Notes: a model not told the origin generated them from the sequence alone. A DNA stretch of 64,000 nt from Thalassoroseus pseudoceratinae (GCF_011634775.1 NZ_JAALXT010000002.1:558001-622000), one strand, 5' to 3'; positions 42,155-51,507 are shown, counted from the first letter of the stretch. Numbers and translations: made by a program.

Positions 42155-42451
42155 ATGGCTGAAGAACAAGAAGGCACAAAAAAATTCAAAATCGAACGGC
42201 TAGAAGAACGCATTACGCCGAGTGCATTCGGGTGGTGTGACTGCGATGACGACGATTATGGTGGCGGATCGTCTGGTAAAGGTTCCTCAGGCAAAGGTTC
42301 GAGCAAGAAGTCGAGCAAGAAGTCGAGCAAGAAGTCGAGCAAGAAGTCGAGCAAGAAGTCGAGCAAGAAGTCGAGTAAGAAGTCGAGCAAGAAGTCGAGC
42401 AAGAAGTCGAGCAAGAAGTCGAGCAAGAAGCGTAGTTCAGTATGTTACTAG
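42155..42451 (+). CDS. Short LEERITPS-motif peptide with (SSKK)11 tail, candidate exported substrate
   Basis: 98 residues from the ATG at 42155 (GAGG at the right distance). Residues 9-23 are KKFKIERLEERITPS, a motif seen at the N-terminus of many planctomycete extracytoplasmic proteins. Residues 27-35 are WCDCDDDDY. A Gly/Ser/Lys linker follows, then 11 SSKK repeats (49-92) and the end RSSVCY. There is no normal hydrophobic signal peptide. The charge is strongly basic in the tail and acidic at DDDD. It is upstream of an RRE-S2P-HlyD gene on the same strand. Inference: leader (1-23) plus mature basic peptide, handled by that exporter. It might instead be a structural or DNA-binding repeat protein. 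Confidence 0.65.
   Translation: MAEEQEGTKKFKIERLEERITPSAFGWCDCDDDDYGGGSSGKGSSGKGSSKKSSKKSSKKSSKKSSKKSSKKSSKKSSKKSSKKSSKKSSKKRSSVCY
42299..42430 (+). repeat. 12-bp tandem repeat, 11 copies, in the peptide gene
   Basis: Eleven head-to-tail 12-bp units (TCGAGCAAGAAG); one copy has TCGAGTAAGAAG. The unit length is a multiple of 3, so copy-number change by slippage would lengthen or shorten the SSKK tail without a frameshift. Confidence 0.97.
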
Positions 42452-42620
42452 ACAATGGTTTCTCGCACAGCTGATTGAGAAACCTGACTATAGTCAGCTA
42501 ACTCTATGCTGTTAGATTCTGTGGGGGTGGGTGAAGTTCTTGACGACCTAAACTTGTTTCGAACCTCGCCCCCTCATTTGTCTTGCAACTGGATGCTTTC
42601 AAGTAAACCCAGAGGTCACA

Positions 42621-43112
42621 ATGGGCAGTTCTAATAGTCGGAAAAAACGGACTGATCGAGGCCAAACCTGTCGACACTGTCGATCAGGGGCTGAAACCTT
42701 TCGTTTTAAACATCTAGGTCAACGTTTTCGCTTCGACGTGAGCCTTGCTCGGAAGATGGTTCTTGACAATCGCACGCCAGTCGAAGTCGATGAAGAGAGT
42801 ATACGGCTGGAACTCGAAGACACACGAATTCATAAAGAACATTTGCTCCACGTTGACACCAAATATCCTGGCATCATTAGTCACGTTTGGTTTCCGATGA
42901 ATTCTCATGAAGAAGTTCATGGGCACTTGCTAATTGATGGGAATCACCGCGCTGCCCGCTGCCTAGAACTAGGAATTCCCTATTTTGCATACATTTTGAC
43001 GGAAGAAGAAAGCCGAGAAATCCTGTTAGAAGGCCCCACGCTCCCAGACCGGCAGCCAGTTCAAGTGAATCAATCGATTGAGCTAGTATCTCACGACTTG
43101 GTGAACTGTTAA
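42621..43112 (+). CDS. Small ParB/Srx-like protein of the peptide-export locus
   Basis: 163 residues. Residues 20-25 have a CRHC pair. The C-terminal half has HLLIDGNHRAARCLELGIPYFAYILTEEESREIL, close to the ParB/sulfiredoxin-like fold signature where DGNHR replaces the usual DGxxR/GxxR box. Known members bind or hydrolyse nucleotides. Five bases separate its stop from the exporter start, so the two are co-translated. Role unknown; a maturation or regulatory function for the peptide is a guess. Confidence 0.65.
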   Translation: MGSSNSRKKRTDRGQTCRHCRSGAETFRFKHLGQRFRFDVSLARKMVLDNRTPVEVDEESIRLELEDTRIHKEHLLHVDTKYPGIISHVWFPMNSHEEVHGHLLIDGNHRAARCLELGIPYFAYILTEEESREILLEGPTLPDRQPVQVNQSIELVSHDLVNC

Positions 43113-43117
43113 TCTCT

Positions 43118-45577
43118 ATGTCGACTAAAACTCGCAATCTGCCCCAAGTCCGGTCCGACCTGGTCATTCGAATGACCGGCGACAACGAATATGTAGTGAA
43201 ATGCCCATCAGAAGGTACGTTTTTCAAATTCGGGGCCGAAGAACACTTTCTATTGACCAGTTTAGACGGACAGCGTGCCGCCTCTGAGATATGCGAAGCG
43301 TATCAGCAAAGGTTCCACGATCCTCTTTCTGAAGCCGACCTCCGAGATTTTGTAAAGGTTGTTCGTACTCAACGGTTGGTCAAAAGAAAACGATCAGAAT
43401 CCACCCCTTCATCAACTACCGACTCATCTTCGGATTCGACGGATGAAACAGCGAAGAAATGGCAATTTCCTGGCAAAGGAAGCTTGTTATTTTATCGACT
43501 TCCGCTTTGTCGGCCGGATCGATTCTTTAGTTGGCTCGAACCAAAGATTCGCTGGGTTTGGTCGGCTGGGTTTCTTGTCACGACGTTATCGCTAATCATT
43601 GCGGCTATTGTTGTCTTGATTGATCAACGCCAAGTGATGGTGTCATCCGTGCCGGCAGCGGTTGGCTGGAACACTTTATTTGTCGTTTGGGGAATGATTT
43701 GCCTAGCAACATGTATTCATGAGTGTGGCCACGGACTCACCTGCAAGCACTTCGGTGGAGAAGTTCCTGACGCAGGCTTGCTGTTGATGTTCTTCATGCC
43801 TTGTTTCTACTGCAATGTTTCAGACGCTTGGCTCATTCGCGAAAAGTCGCGGCGGCTTTGGATTACTCTGGCGGGAGCGTATGCCGATCTATGCGTTTGG
43901 GCATTTGCCGTCTTTGTTTGGCGGGTGACCGTCCCTGAGACTCTGGTTCACCACGTGGCCTTCGTGCTGTTCTCAGTCTGTGGTACGCGATCGCTGCTGA
44001 ACTTGAATCCGTTTCTTAAACTGGATGGCTATTATCTCCTCAGTGATTTTCTAGAAATCCCTAATCTCAGAGCGTCCGCAAATACGTATTGGATGGCTCA
44101 CGTTCGATGGCTTCTCTGGGGGGCCGAGCGACCACAGCCAGAGCCACGTGGCCGAATTCTGATCATCTATGGAATCTTCGTTTGGGTGACAGCGATTGTC
44201 TTCCTCGACTTCCTGTTGTTTGGCATGTTGGATTTGTTTGATGGCAAATCTCTGTGGCTCGGTTGGCTAATGGTCCTCTTACTCATGTCGTATGGTACGA
44301 AGCGAGTCTTCAAAGGTTTCTTTGCAAGTGAGTTTGCTATGATGATCCGTTCTCGTTATCGACGCACATTCATTTGGTGCGGACTGGTCCTGACCATACC
44401 CATGCTACTGATATTCGTGCCTTGGAACCGCACGGCGAAAGGGCAATTTGTCGTCCGACCGGCCACGCGGGTAGAAGTGCATTCAGAGGTCGAAGGATTT
44501 CTATACAAAATTCATGTCGAAGAAGGTGATGTGATTGTATCTGGGGATGTGATTGCCGAACTCAAGTCACCGGCTCTTGAAAGTCAGATCATTCGCAAGA
44601 AAGCGGAAATTCAAGAAGTAACCGCCACTTTAGCCAGATTGCGAGTCGGGCCACGACCTCAACTGGTTGCCGAGCAACGTGAGAAAGCTCGCCGAGCAGA
44701 AGTTTGGTTACAGCATGCGAACGATGAACTAGCCCGGGCAAAGATCACTTTGGAACAGGAGCTGTTGCGGTTAAACCTAGAGATCGAGCAACAGAAGCAC
44801 GAACAGTCGTTTGTCCAAGCATCACTCGTTCGGTCTCAGAAATTATATGAACAAGGGGCAATGGCGGGTGAACAGTATCGCGCTGAGCGGATGAAGGCTA
44901 TGGTTGTCGACGCCAAACTCCAGCAGGCGCAATCGCGATATGATTCTCGAAAGATGCAGGGCGTGCGGGCCGCAGAGGCGGAATTAACTCGACGGCAGCA
45001 TGAACTCGCAGCCGCAAAAGCCGAGCAAGCCCTCTTGGAAGCAGGCACGCGCACCGAAGATATTCAAGCAGAACTAGCCAAACTGACACGATTGGAGGCG
45101 GAACTGGAGTTTCTTAAAGCGGAGCAGACGAAGCTCAAGATTGCATCGCCGGTGAGCGGTGTGGTCGCGACCCAACATATGCAGGAGAAGTATGGTCAAC
45201 TCGTGCTCAAAGGCGGCTTGGTCTGCATCGTCGAAAACATTGAGAACGCCCGAATCGAAATCACGGTACCAGAGGAAGATGTCGCGGGGCTAGAAGTTGG
45301 CCAACACGTGCAAATGAAGGCCCGCTCGTTGCCGTTTGAACTGGTCGAAGCTCGCGTGGAGAAAATCGCTCCAACGATAGCCGCACCTGAAGTGATTGGT
45401 CAGCAGCCCACCCCGACAACGAATACTTTTACCGTCTATTGTGGTGTCGACAACCCCGATGGTGAACTGAAGACGGGAATGACCGGTTTCGCTCGCATCT
45501 CAAGAGATGAAACGGCCTTGGGCAGCCTGCTAATCAACAAGGTTCTCAAGTATGTGCGAACGGAGTTTTGGTGGTAG
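43118..45577 (+). CDS. RRE-like / M50 site-2 protease / HlyD fusion exporter
   Basis: 819 residues in three parts. Residues about 12-88 resemble a PqqD-type winged-helix peptide-recognition (RRE) domain (YVVKCPSEGTFFKF, LDGQRAASEICEAYQQRF). After a Ser/Thr-rich linker, residues 140-425 are a polytopic membrane domain with HECGHG at 201-206 and NPFLKLDGYYLLSD at 297-310, the zinc motif and second Asp motif of site-2 proteases. Residues 445-819 are a HlyD adaptor with lipoyl motif VEGFLYKIHVEEGDVIVSGDVIAEL, a long coiled coil (about 485-660) and SPVSGVVATQHMQEKYGQLV. Known: such M50/HlyD proteins occur beside peptide natural products. Inference: it recognises, cleaves and exports the upstream peptide. 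Confidence 0.85.
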   Translation: MSTKTRNLPQVRSDLVIRMTGDNEYVVKCPSEGTFFKFGAEEHFLLTSLDGQRAASEICEAYQQRFHDPLSEADLRDFVKVVRTQRLVKRKRSESTPSSTTDSSSDSTDETAKKWQFPGKGSLLFYRLPLCRPDRFFSWLEPKIRWVWSAGFLVTTLSLIIAAIVVLIDQRQVMVSSVPAAVGWNTLFVVWGMICLATCIHECGHGLTCKHFGGEVPDAGLLLMFFMPCFYCNVSDAWLIREKSRRLWITLAGAYADLCVWAFAVFVWRVTVPETLVHHVAFVLFSVCGTRSLLNLNPFLKLDGYYLLSDFLEIPNLRASANTYWMAHVRWLLWGAERPQPEPRGRILIIYGIFVWVTAIVFLDFLLFGMLDLFDGKSLWLGWLMVLLLMSYGTKRVFKGFFASEFAMMIRSRYRRTFIWCGLVLTIPMLLIFVPWNRTAKGQFVVRPATRVEVHSEVEGFLYKIHVEEGDVIVSGDVIAELKSPALESQIIRKKAEIQEVTATLARLRVGPRPQLVAEQREKARRAEVWLQHANDELARAKITLEQELLRLNLEIEQQKHEQSFVQASLVRSQKLYEQGAMAGEQYRAERMKAMVVDAKLQQAQSRYDSRKMQGVRAAEAELTRRQHELAAAKAEQALLEAGTRTEDIQAELAKLTRLEAELEFLKAEQTKLKIASPVSGVVATQHMQEKYGQLVLKGGLVCIVENIENARIEITVPEEDVAGLEVGQHVQMKARSLPFELVEARVEKIAPTIAAPEVIGQQPTPTTNTFTVYCGVDNPDGELKTGMTGFARISRDETALGSLLINKVLKYVRTEFWW

Positions 45578-45612
45578 ACTACTACTTCACCAGTATACCG
45601 ATTCTGTCAGGC

Positions 45613-47508
45613 TCATCGGTATGAGTCGGACCACGCTTGTGTTGGCTGCAGACCATTGTGATGCGGAGTGTCCGCGTGCAGATTTGAAGAAGGACCGGAG
45701 TTCTCTGGCTGGCTATGTCCAATAGGGCTCGGCTTGTGTAGCCACTCATTCAGATGTGTCTGAGTTTCGACGACTGGATCACGATCGAGTTGAACAAGTC
45801 GACGATCGAGGAGAGTTCCTTGAGCTTCATGCAGTCGGGCCAGCAGAGCATTGTATCGAGCTAGCAATTGAGCGGAATTCGTCAACGCTTCGATATTGCT
45901 TCGAAGTGCGAGTTGGTAATCGTTTAATGCGACAATTAGCCAACCTCCCTGTTCTCCCGCGGGCGGTGGCGAATTGAAACGCAAGCGTGCCGTTTGGACC
46001 CAATCTTCACCTTCGCTGACTTGCTTCGTCGATTGTTCGTACTCGGCCCAAGTTGCAGCCATGTCATTGAGGATGTTCGCAAGTTCCGTAGAAACATTCT
46101 GAACCTGTTGCTGTAACAATGCACGTTCCTGGGCTAACTGCTGTTCGGCGGCCAAACGCCTCGCCTTGGCCGCACGATTGCCCAATGGAACGGAGAACAA
46201 GAATCCGGCAGACCAACTCGCATACTGCGCCTGACCAATTTGGTCAAAGGCATCTTGGTATTCATCGCTGATTCCACTGAGTCGATACAACGCCGTTAGA
46301 TCAAATTGAGGTCGCTGTTGGTTTCGAGCGAGATCGTTCTCGATCTCACGCACACGAACTTGGAGTCGCCGCTGCAGGACATCAGGGCGATTTGAAAGTG
46401 CCAACGAAAGACATTCGTCGTGCGTGGGAGGTTGATACCGCTCATCGGGCTGATCAACTGGAATCAGTTGTTGACCGTCATTCAAGGGCAATCCGACCAA
46501 TGTCCGTAGTAAGTTTTCGCTCTCCCGGATGTTTGCACCGGCACGAATTCGTTGCTGCAAGAATTCACGCCTTTGCAGTTGGACCCGGGCCACCTCTGCG
46601 GCGGTAACTCGCTCGGCTTGCAGCAACAGTTTTTCGATTCGCACGGCTTCGTCGAGCAGGGGAAGCATGCGATCAAGCGCATCCGCCGAAACACGAGCTG
46701 CTTGTAGTCGCCAGTAAGTCTCCTCAATGCTTCGCAATTCGGCCAGTATTTCGCCCTTGACATCCCACGCTGATTGATCGGCCTGCAACTGGGCGATATG
46801 GATTGGCGCGGTGTTGACCTCCGATCCTGCGCCCCGCAGCAACGGCTGGCGAGCTTCAGCGACTACAGCGGCACCAATCCTTGGATTGAAACTATTGAGT
46901 GAAGGATCACGTCGGTAGAGATACCCCAACGGAGGTTCATAAGATAGGCTGGTGACAGTGCCCGGCGTCCATCGCTTGGCAAGTTTGGCAACAAAATCAC
47001 TTTCGTCACGAACGAGACCGCGTGACTGACGCAATGGATCGGCAGTATCGGTCGGCTCATCGTAACGACGCCCTGACGCATTGATTTCAACGGTCGGATC
47101 AAACTCGGCCTCTTCCACGACCACGAGCTGGCTGGCGATTCCCGGTGCATAAGCCGTCGTAGGGGCTGACACAACCGTGTCGCCTGCGAGTGTCCGAATG
47201 ACATTCGAGTTCTGCAGCGCGAGTTGAATGGCCTCTCGCAGGGCAAAGGGGCGTCGTTCGGCCCGTTGATCACCGGCCTGACTCGTGGTTGGCTGTTGAG
47301 GGGTTAGGCTCGTCGGCTCGGAATTTGCCGAGACGCCAACAGAATGGCCCACATACGCGACACGATAACTTTGATAAGGCTCGTTCGATGACCCTTGATT
47401 AGCCTCTATGGACGGTGGCTCGGATTGCGTACCCTGTGGCAAGGTTAAAGGCGCGTTTTGACACCCCCAAACAGCCCAGATTACACAGATGATTGGTGTG
47501 AAACGCAT
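45613..47508 (-). CDS. TolC-family outer-membrane protein
   Basis: 631 residues, longer than typical TolC because of an N-terminal Pro/Gln/Ser-rich stretch (about 20-90). The lipobox-like AVWGC is at residue 16. OEP repeats appear at LREAIQLALQNSNVIRTLAGD and ECLSLALSNRPDVLQRRLQVR, with FSVPLGNRAAKARRLAAEQQL in the coil. It converges on the HlyD-fusion gene (35 bp between stops). Position suggests it is the outer-membrane channel for that exporter, but opposite-strand placement leaves this open. Confidence 0.82.
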   Translation of the reverse strand: MRFTPIICVIWAVWGCQNAPLTLPQGTQSEPPSIEANQGSSNEPYQSYRVAYVGHSVGVSANSEPTSLTPQQPTTSQAGDQRAERRPFALREAIQLALQNSNVIRTLAGDTVVSAPTTAYAPGIASQLVVVEEAEFDPTVEINASGRRYDEPTDTADPLRQSRGLVRDESDFVAKLAKRWTPGTVTSLSYEPPLGYLYRRDPSLNSFNPRIGAAVVAEARQPLLRGAGSEVNTAPIHIAQLQADQSAWDVKGEILAELRSIEETYWRLQAARVSADALDRMLPLLDEAVRIEKLLLQAERVTAAEVARVQLQRREFLQQRIRAGANIRESENLLRTLVGLPLNDGQQLIPVDQPDERYQPPTHDECLSLALSNRPDVLQRRLQVRVREIENDLARNQQRPQFDLTALYRLSGISDEYQDAFDQIGQAQYASWSAGFLFSVPLGNRAAKARRLAAEQQLAQERALLQQQVQNVSTELANILNDMAATWAEYEQSTKQVSEGEDWVQTARLRFNSPPPAGEQGGWLIVALNDYQLALRSNIEALTNSAQLLARYNALLARLHEAQGTLLDRRLVQLDRDPVVETQTHLNEWLHKPSPIGHSQPENSGPSSNLHADTPHHNGLQPTQAWSDSYR

Positions 47509-48071
47509 AGTGGGCCGTGAACATCAATCTCCAAAAATGGAGCGGTTCTTCTGTGTCCAAACGTTTACATTTTTGAGTGAGTTTTGGAAGCGTAGCCGAT
47601 TAACCCGAGTCGTTCAACACCAATCGATCGCTCTACATGGATGAAATGCCTACTCAACTATTGTCGTCAGGCAAGACTGGAACCAGTATGGTTGATGGCG
47701 TTGTCGAACTCCTGTCGACCTTTGCGATTCTAATTACGAAAACCATGTCATGTTGAAGATCAATCAGGGGTAAAGCCCTCAGACAGCCCATTCTTCCTTG
47801 ATCGTCTGAATCAGCAAATCGTATCACAAACGATGCCTGTCGAATTTTGAATCCAATCAGATGTGCAATCACGGTCATGTATTTTATCGCTTACAGATCG
47901 CCCCGGGACGACACGCCGGTCATCAGGGAGGTCGATCGACTTGCGACGGCATTCATGTTTTGAGACGAGCATTGGCTGACAAAAAATCTCCGTTTTTCCT
48001 GGCATGAATCGGTTGATTTATAGAATACACACGATGCGGTTGGTTGTGTTGCGTCAACAAAATGTCTGTCC
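47509..48071. other. Intergenic, no gene recognised
   Basis: Only short frames without ribosome sites or family similarity. It should contain the promoter of the TolC gene on the minus strand. No repeats or structured RNA were noticed. Confidence 0.5.
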
Positions 48072-48293
48072 TTACTGCTCTTGAACAGGCATCAATTCGG
48101 CCATTTCCACATCGAGTGCCAGAGCCAGTTTTTCGACCGTTTGCAGAGTAACGTTGCGTTCACCACGTTCAATCAAAGAGACGAACGTCCGGTGGAGTTC
48201 CGCTAAGGCGGCCAAACGCTCTTGGGAAATGCCGTGTCCCGTGCGGACTTCACGCAATCGCTCACCGAATCGAACCCGGACATCCCGGCTCAT
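48072..48293 (-). CDS. XRE-family helix-turn-helix regulator
   Basis: 73 residues, almost entirely a Cro/C1-type HTH: RFGERLREVRTGHGISQERLAALAELHRTFVSLIERGERNVTLQTVEKLALALDVEMAELM. The recognition helix spans about residues 37-45. It has no partner gene on either side. Such stand-alone regulators often belong to mobile elements or restriction systems. The target is unknown. Confidence 0.88.
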   Translation of the reverse strand: MSRDVRVRFGERLREVRTGHGISQERLAALAELHRTFVSLIERGERNVTLQTVEKLALALDVEMAELMPVQEQ

Positions 48294-48595
48294 GGAACAC
48301 TCAACACCTATCGGAAATCTAAAAAAACTGATTGCGAGAGTGTCTTCCTCCCCTTACCATAGGTCTACAGTTCGACAGTATGGATACTGCTGGTAACATG
48401 TCGTCCGGTAGGTCCGGTGTTGACACAGTAAGTCTCCATTGACGCACGACAGTCGCGGTCTTGAAAAAGCACGTTCCTCCGACAACAAAGTTTCCATTTG
48501 TGAACAACGGTTGGAAAGTGGTTCTTCGGCAAACTTGGTGAAGCGGGGGCGTAGAATTGAGTATTGATTGATCTTCGACCACGTACCACAGGAGC

Positions 48596-49738
48596 TTGCG
48601 TACGTTGTTACCCATATTGCCGTCCGACGCGGGGTTGCGTTTAGACTGTGTGGAAATGAATGATGTTCTTGTTACGTTTTCGTTGAGCCCTTTGGCTCTG
48701 GCCGCCGCTTGCCCCGACTGTGGTCAGGAAACCGGCTACATTCATAGTCGATACACTCGAACCGCCCGGGACCTACCAATTCAAGGTCGCCCGGTCCGGC
48801 TATACTTGACGGTTCGCCGCTTTTTCTGCCGGAACGCCGATTGTCTGCGTCGAGTTTTCTGCGAACCCATCCCGCAACTACTGGCCAAGCATGCTCATTC
48901 AACCACTCGGCTGGCGGATGCCCATCGCACGATTGGGCTAGCGCTGGGTGGTGAACCAGGGGCTCGTTTGGCTGGCAAGCAGAAGCGACGGCTTGAGCGT
49001 TAGCGAGAGGCTCGTCGGCGTCACGATGAGGGACGGTCGCTTCGCCGGATTGCCCGCGAGATGGAGTTGTCGTGGCGAATCGTGCAGCGCTATATCCACT
49101 CCGATCAGCTCCCAGATTGGCAGCCAGTCCGCGAGCGACCATCGCAAATGACGAACTACCGGGAACGCATCGAGGCTTGGTTAGCGGATGGGAACGATAA
49201 TGCGGCGGCCCTGCATCGGCGGTTGCTCTGTGAAGGCGTTCGGTTGAGTTACACCACCGTGCGGACCTACGTCAGCCGACTAATGGCGACTCGCGGCCTC
49301 TTCCGTCAGCGAATCAACGCAGCCAAACCTCCTCGGTCACGAGCTCCGTCCACCAAAGCTCTTTCGTTCGCCGTGATGACTGATCCCACTCGACGCACAC
49401 CGACGCAGCAAAGCCAGGTGAATTGTCTGCACAAATTGAGTCCTGGAATCACCGAGGCGGTGGACCTTGTCGAAACATTCGCAGCCCTAATCCGCAAGTC
49501 ATCTTGTTTGACTTGGCGGGAATGGCAAGCGAAAGCGTGGGACAGCCCATGTTCGGAACTGCGGGGATTTGCCGAAGGACTGGAACGTGACCGAAATGCG
49601 GTTCAGGCTGCGTTCGACGAGCCTTGGAGCAGTGGACCAGTCGAAGGGCACATTAACCGCTTGAAGACGATCAAGCGTCAAATGTCCGGCCGGGCCGGCT
49701 TGGCACTCCTCCGAGCCCGAATGATCCGTGCCGGATGA
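48596..49738 (+). pseudogene. ISL3-family transposase with internal deletion
   Basis: The N-terminus (TTG at 48596, or a start a little downstream) reads LRLDCVEMNDVLVTFSLSP and CPDCGQETGYIHSRYTRTARDLPIQGRPVRLYLTVRRFFC, the ISL3 zinc ribbon and HTH. It reaches GLALGGEPGARLAGK and then loses frame near 48975. Homology resumes in another frame at ELSWRIVQRYIHSDQLPDW through WREWQAKAWDSPC to the family's C-terminus SGPVEGHINRLKTIKRQMSGRAGLALLRARM at 49738. The central part with the first catalytic Asp residues is deleted. It cannot be active. Confidence 0.88.
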
Positions 49739-50066
49739 GCACGCCCCACTTCACCAAGTTTGCCGAACATTCTCTTTCCGACCGTTGTTTACAACACCTT
49801 AGCGCAAAAAATAACCCAGATGTTGTTGGATTCGAAGCCTTTCGGTTGAGATAGACCATTAACGACAATGCGTGGCAACTCAATATCGATATGTAGATGA
49901 CTATTCCCGGCGAAATATTCTTTAGGAGCTAAATTCAGCGTGTTTTTGCGTCAAGTGTTAGTGAAGGACTCATTTAGCTCTCGGAAGCGAGAGTCATCCG
50001 ACATATAGCACACAGTCCCTCAATCAAGCCGTTCGGAGACGCCGTCTCATGACGAAAGGATGCCCA
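49739..50066. other. Gap downstream of ISL3 relic
   Basis: No gene recognised. Positions 49978-49993 form a perfect 6-bp hairpin (CTCTCG/CGAGAG with a GAAG loop) without a following T-run, so I do not call it a terminator. Confidence 0.4.
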
Positions 50067-50306
50067 ATGCGTCCCGAAATTATAGAAATGTTCCTATATG
50101 AGGCTTTCTCCACGCACGAATCGATATATCGAAGACTGCGTACTAGTGGAGAGTCCATATTCTTTTCGTGTGCACAAACAACTATGCTGTTGTGTAGTAA
50201 TTTCGTGGAACTGGTATATCAACTCTGCTGGTTCCCAATTCTTGCTTGTGGTTTCATTTGGCTTCAAATGTCTGCTCAATACTTCGTAACATACGAAAGG
50301 ATTTAA
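50067..50306 (+). CDS. Possible small membrane protein, hypothetical
   Basis: 79 codons from the ATG at 50067, with AAAGGA 7 bases upstream. It has one strongly hydrophobic segment (LVYQLCWFPILACGFIWLQM). No family is recognised. Six cysteine- and aromatic-rich stretches make it unlike its neighbours, and it may be chance. Confidence 0.25.
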   Translation: MRPEIIEMFLYEAFSTHESIYRRLRTSGESIFFSCAQTTMLLCSNFVELVYQLCWFPILACGFIWLQMSAQYFVTYERI

Positions 50307-50356
50307 CTTGGCTTATTGCCCCGTCAAAACGCCTCCAATTGCGCAAGGACCTACCA

Positions 50357-51475
50357 ATGACAAACCCTCAGCTCGAAGAAAATGGAGTCGTTTCAAGACC
50401 GCAATTTCAACTCCGGTCGTTGCCTCTGGCTATGCGGTGGGAAGTAACCCGTCGTCATCCGTACTATCAGACGTATTGGACTGGTTCCCGAAACTACTTC
50501 CGTAACGAGCCAATTACTAATCATGCGATTGAAGCCGAACTCCGAATGAGGAGCGTCGGCATTTTGGAAGCCATCGGAATCAGTGGAGAACCGCCTGATC
50601 CCGCGACGCCATTCGCTGAATTGGGCGAATCCGAGTTGCAAACGGGGTGGCTGTCCGGGGCCGCGCATCCGATTACGCTACGCGGAATGGCCGGGCTGCT
50701 CCTATGGGCTCTTTCTCGCGAAACGCTAAGTAGCCTGGGTGTCTTGTTTTCCGAAGCCGCTCGGCAAGATCCGGAAGACGAACTATCAGGATTCATGTCG
50801 GCCTATTTCAGTCTGAGACGAATGCCAAATCCCGATCTCGACAATTTTGTCGACGAGCCGATTGTCACGATCAATCCAGCCGCATCGGCTCGAGTCGTGA
50901 ACGAGGCGATGAATGCCCTGTTATCCCAGTGGCGGGAAGAGCGCGAGTTGTCCGAACATCGCAATCGTTCGGACAAGTTTTCCGAGTATCTTGAAGTTTG
51001 GGATCTGCGCGAAGGTTGGAACGGTGCGAGCTACGACATCTCGCAGGAAAAGTTGTTTCGCCAGATTGCTGATGAAACCGGCCGAACATTACCCACAATC
51101 ATCAGCCAGTATCGGCGAGCGTTCGAGTTAATCATCGGCCACCCGTACTCACCACGGCTTTGGTGGCGAACCGTCGGCGATACGAAGCTCGTCGACTTTG
51201 GGTTTACGCAAGTTCATCAAGGCGGTCGTCGACCTCAACGTTCCCCAACGCGACGGCTCACGCCGGAAGCCACTCTTGGTACAAGCATTGAATCGGTCCA
51301 GCCCTTCGATCGGAATTCGCAAGACGAATACACGTACGAGGAGTTGGTGATGGATATTGAGGCTTTGCTTGACCAGGGGAAAAATGACGCGGAAATCATC
51401 GAAACTCTTGAAATGCGACCCGATCGACCGGAGACACAGCGGTTCATCGACTATGTCCGCTCCCGGAAAGGGTGA
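50357..51475 (+). CDS. Uncharacterised protein of the integration module
   Basis: 372 residues from the ATG at 50357 (MTNPQLEENG); longer upstream starts add unrelated residues. It is soluble and acidic, without membrane segments. Blocks such as RWEVTRRHPYYQTYWTGS, WDLREGWNGASYDISQEKLFRQIADE and TLPTIISQYRRAFELIIGHPYSPRLWW look conserved, and the middle resembles a DNA-binding or replication-initiation helical segment, but I cannot name a family. It precedes the excisionase-like gene and integrase on the same strand, separated from them by a strong terminator. Confidence 0.7.
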   Translation: MTNPQLEENGVVSRPQFQLRSLPLAMRWEVTRRHPYYQTYWTGSRNYFRNEPITNHAIEAELRMRSVGILEAIGISGEPPDPATPFAELGESELQTGWLSGAAHPITLRGMAGLLLWALSRETLSSLGVLFSEAARQDPEDELSGFMSAYFSLRRMPNPDLDNFVDEPIVTINPAASARVVNEAMNALLSQWREERELSEHRNRSDKFSEYLEVWDLREGWNGASYDISQEKLFRQIADETGRTLPTIISQYRRAFELIIGHPYSPRLWWRTVGDTKLVDFGFTQVHQGGRRPQRSPTRRLTPEATLGTSIESVQPFDRNSQDEYTYEELVMDIEALLDQGKNDAEIIETLEMRPDRPETQRFIDYVRSRKG

Positions 51476-51507
51476 TCTCAAAAAATAACGTCGGCACTAT
51501 TTCATAA

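Noticed and set aside
42213-42455. Minus-strand Ser/Thr/Cys-repeat protein
   Set aside because: It is the complement of the SSKK repeat with no ribosome site. The plus-strand frame has a proper start, site and motif.
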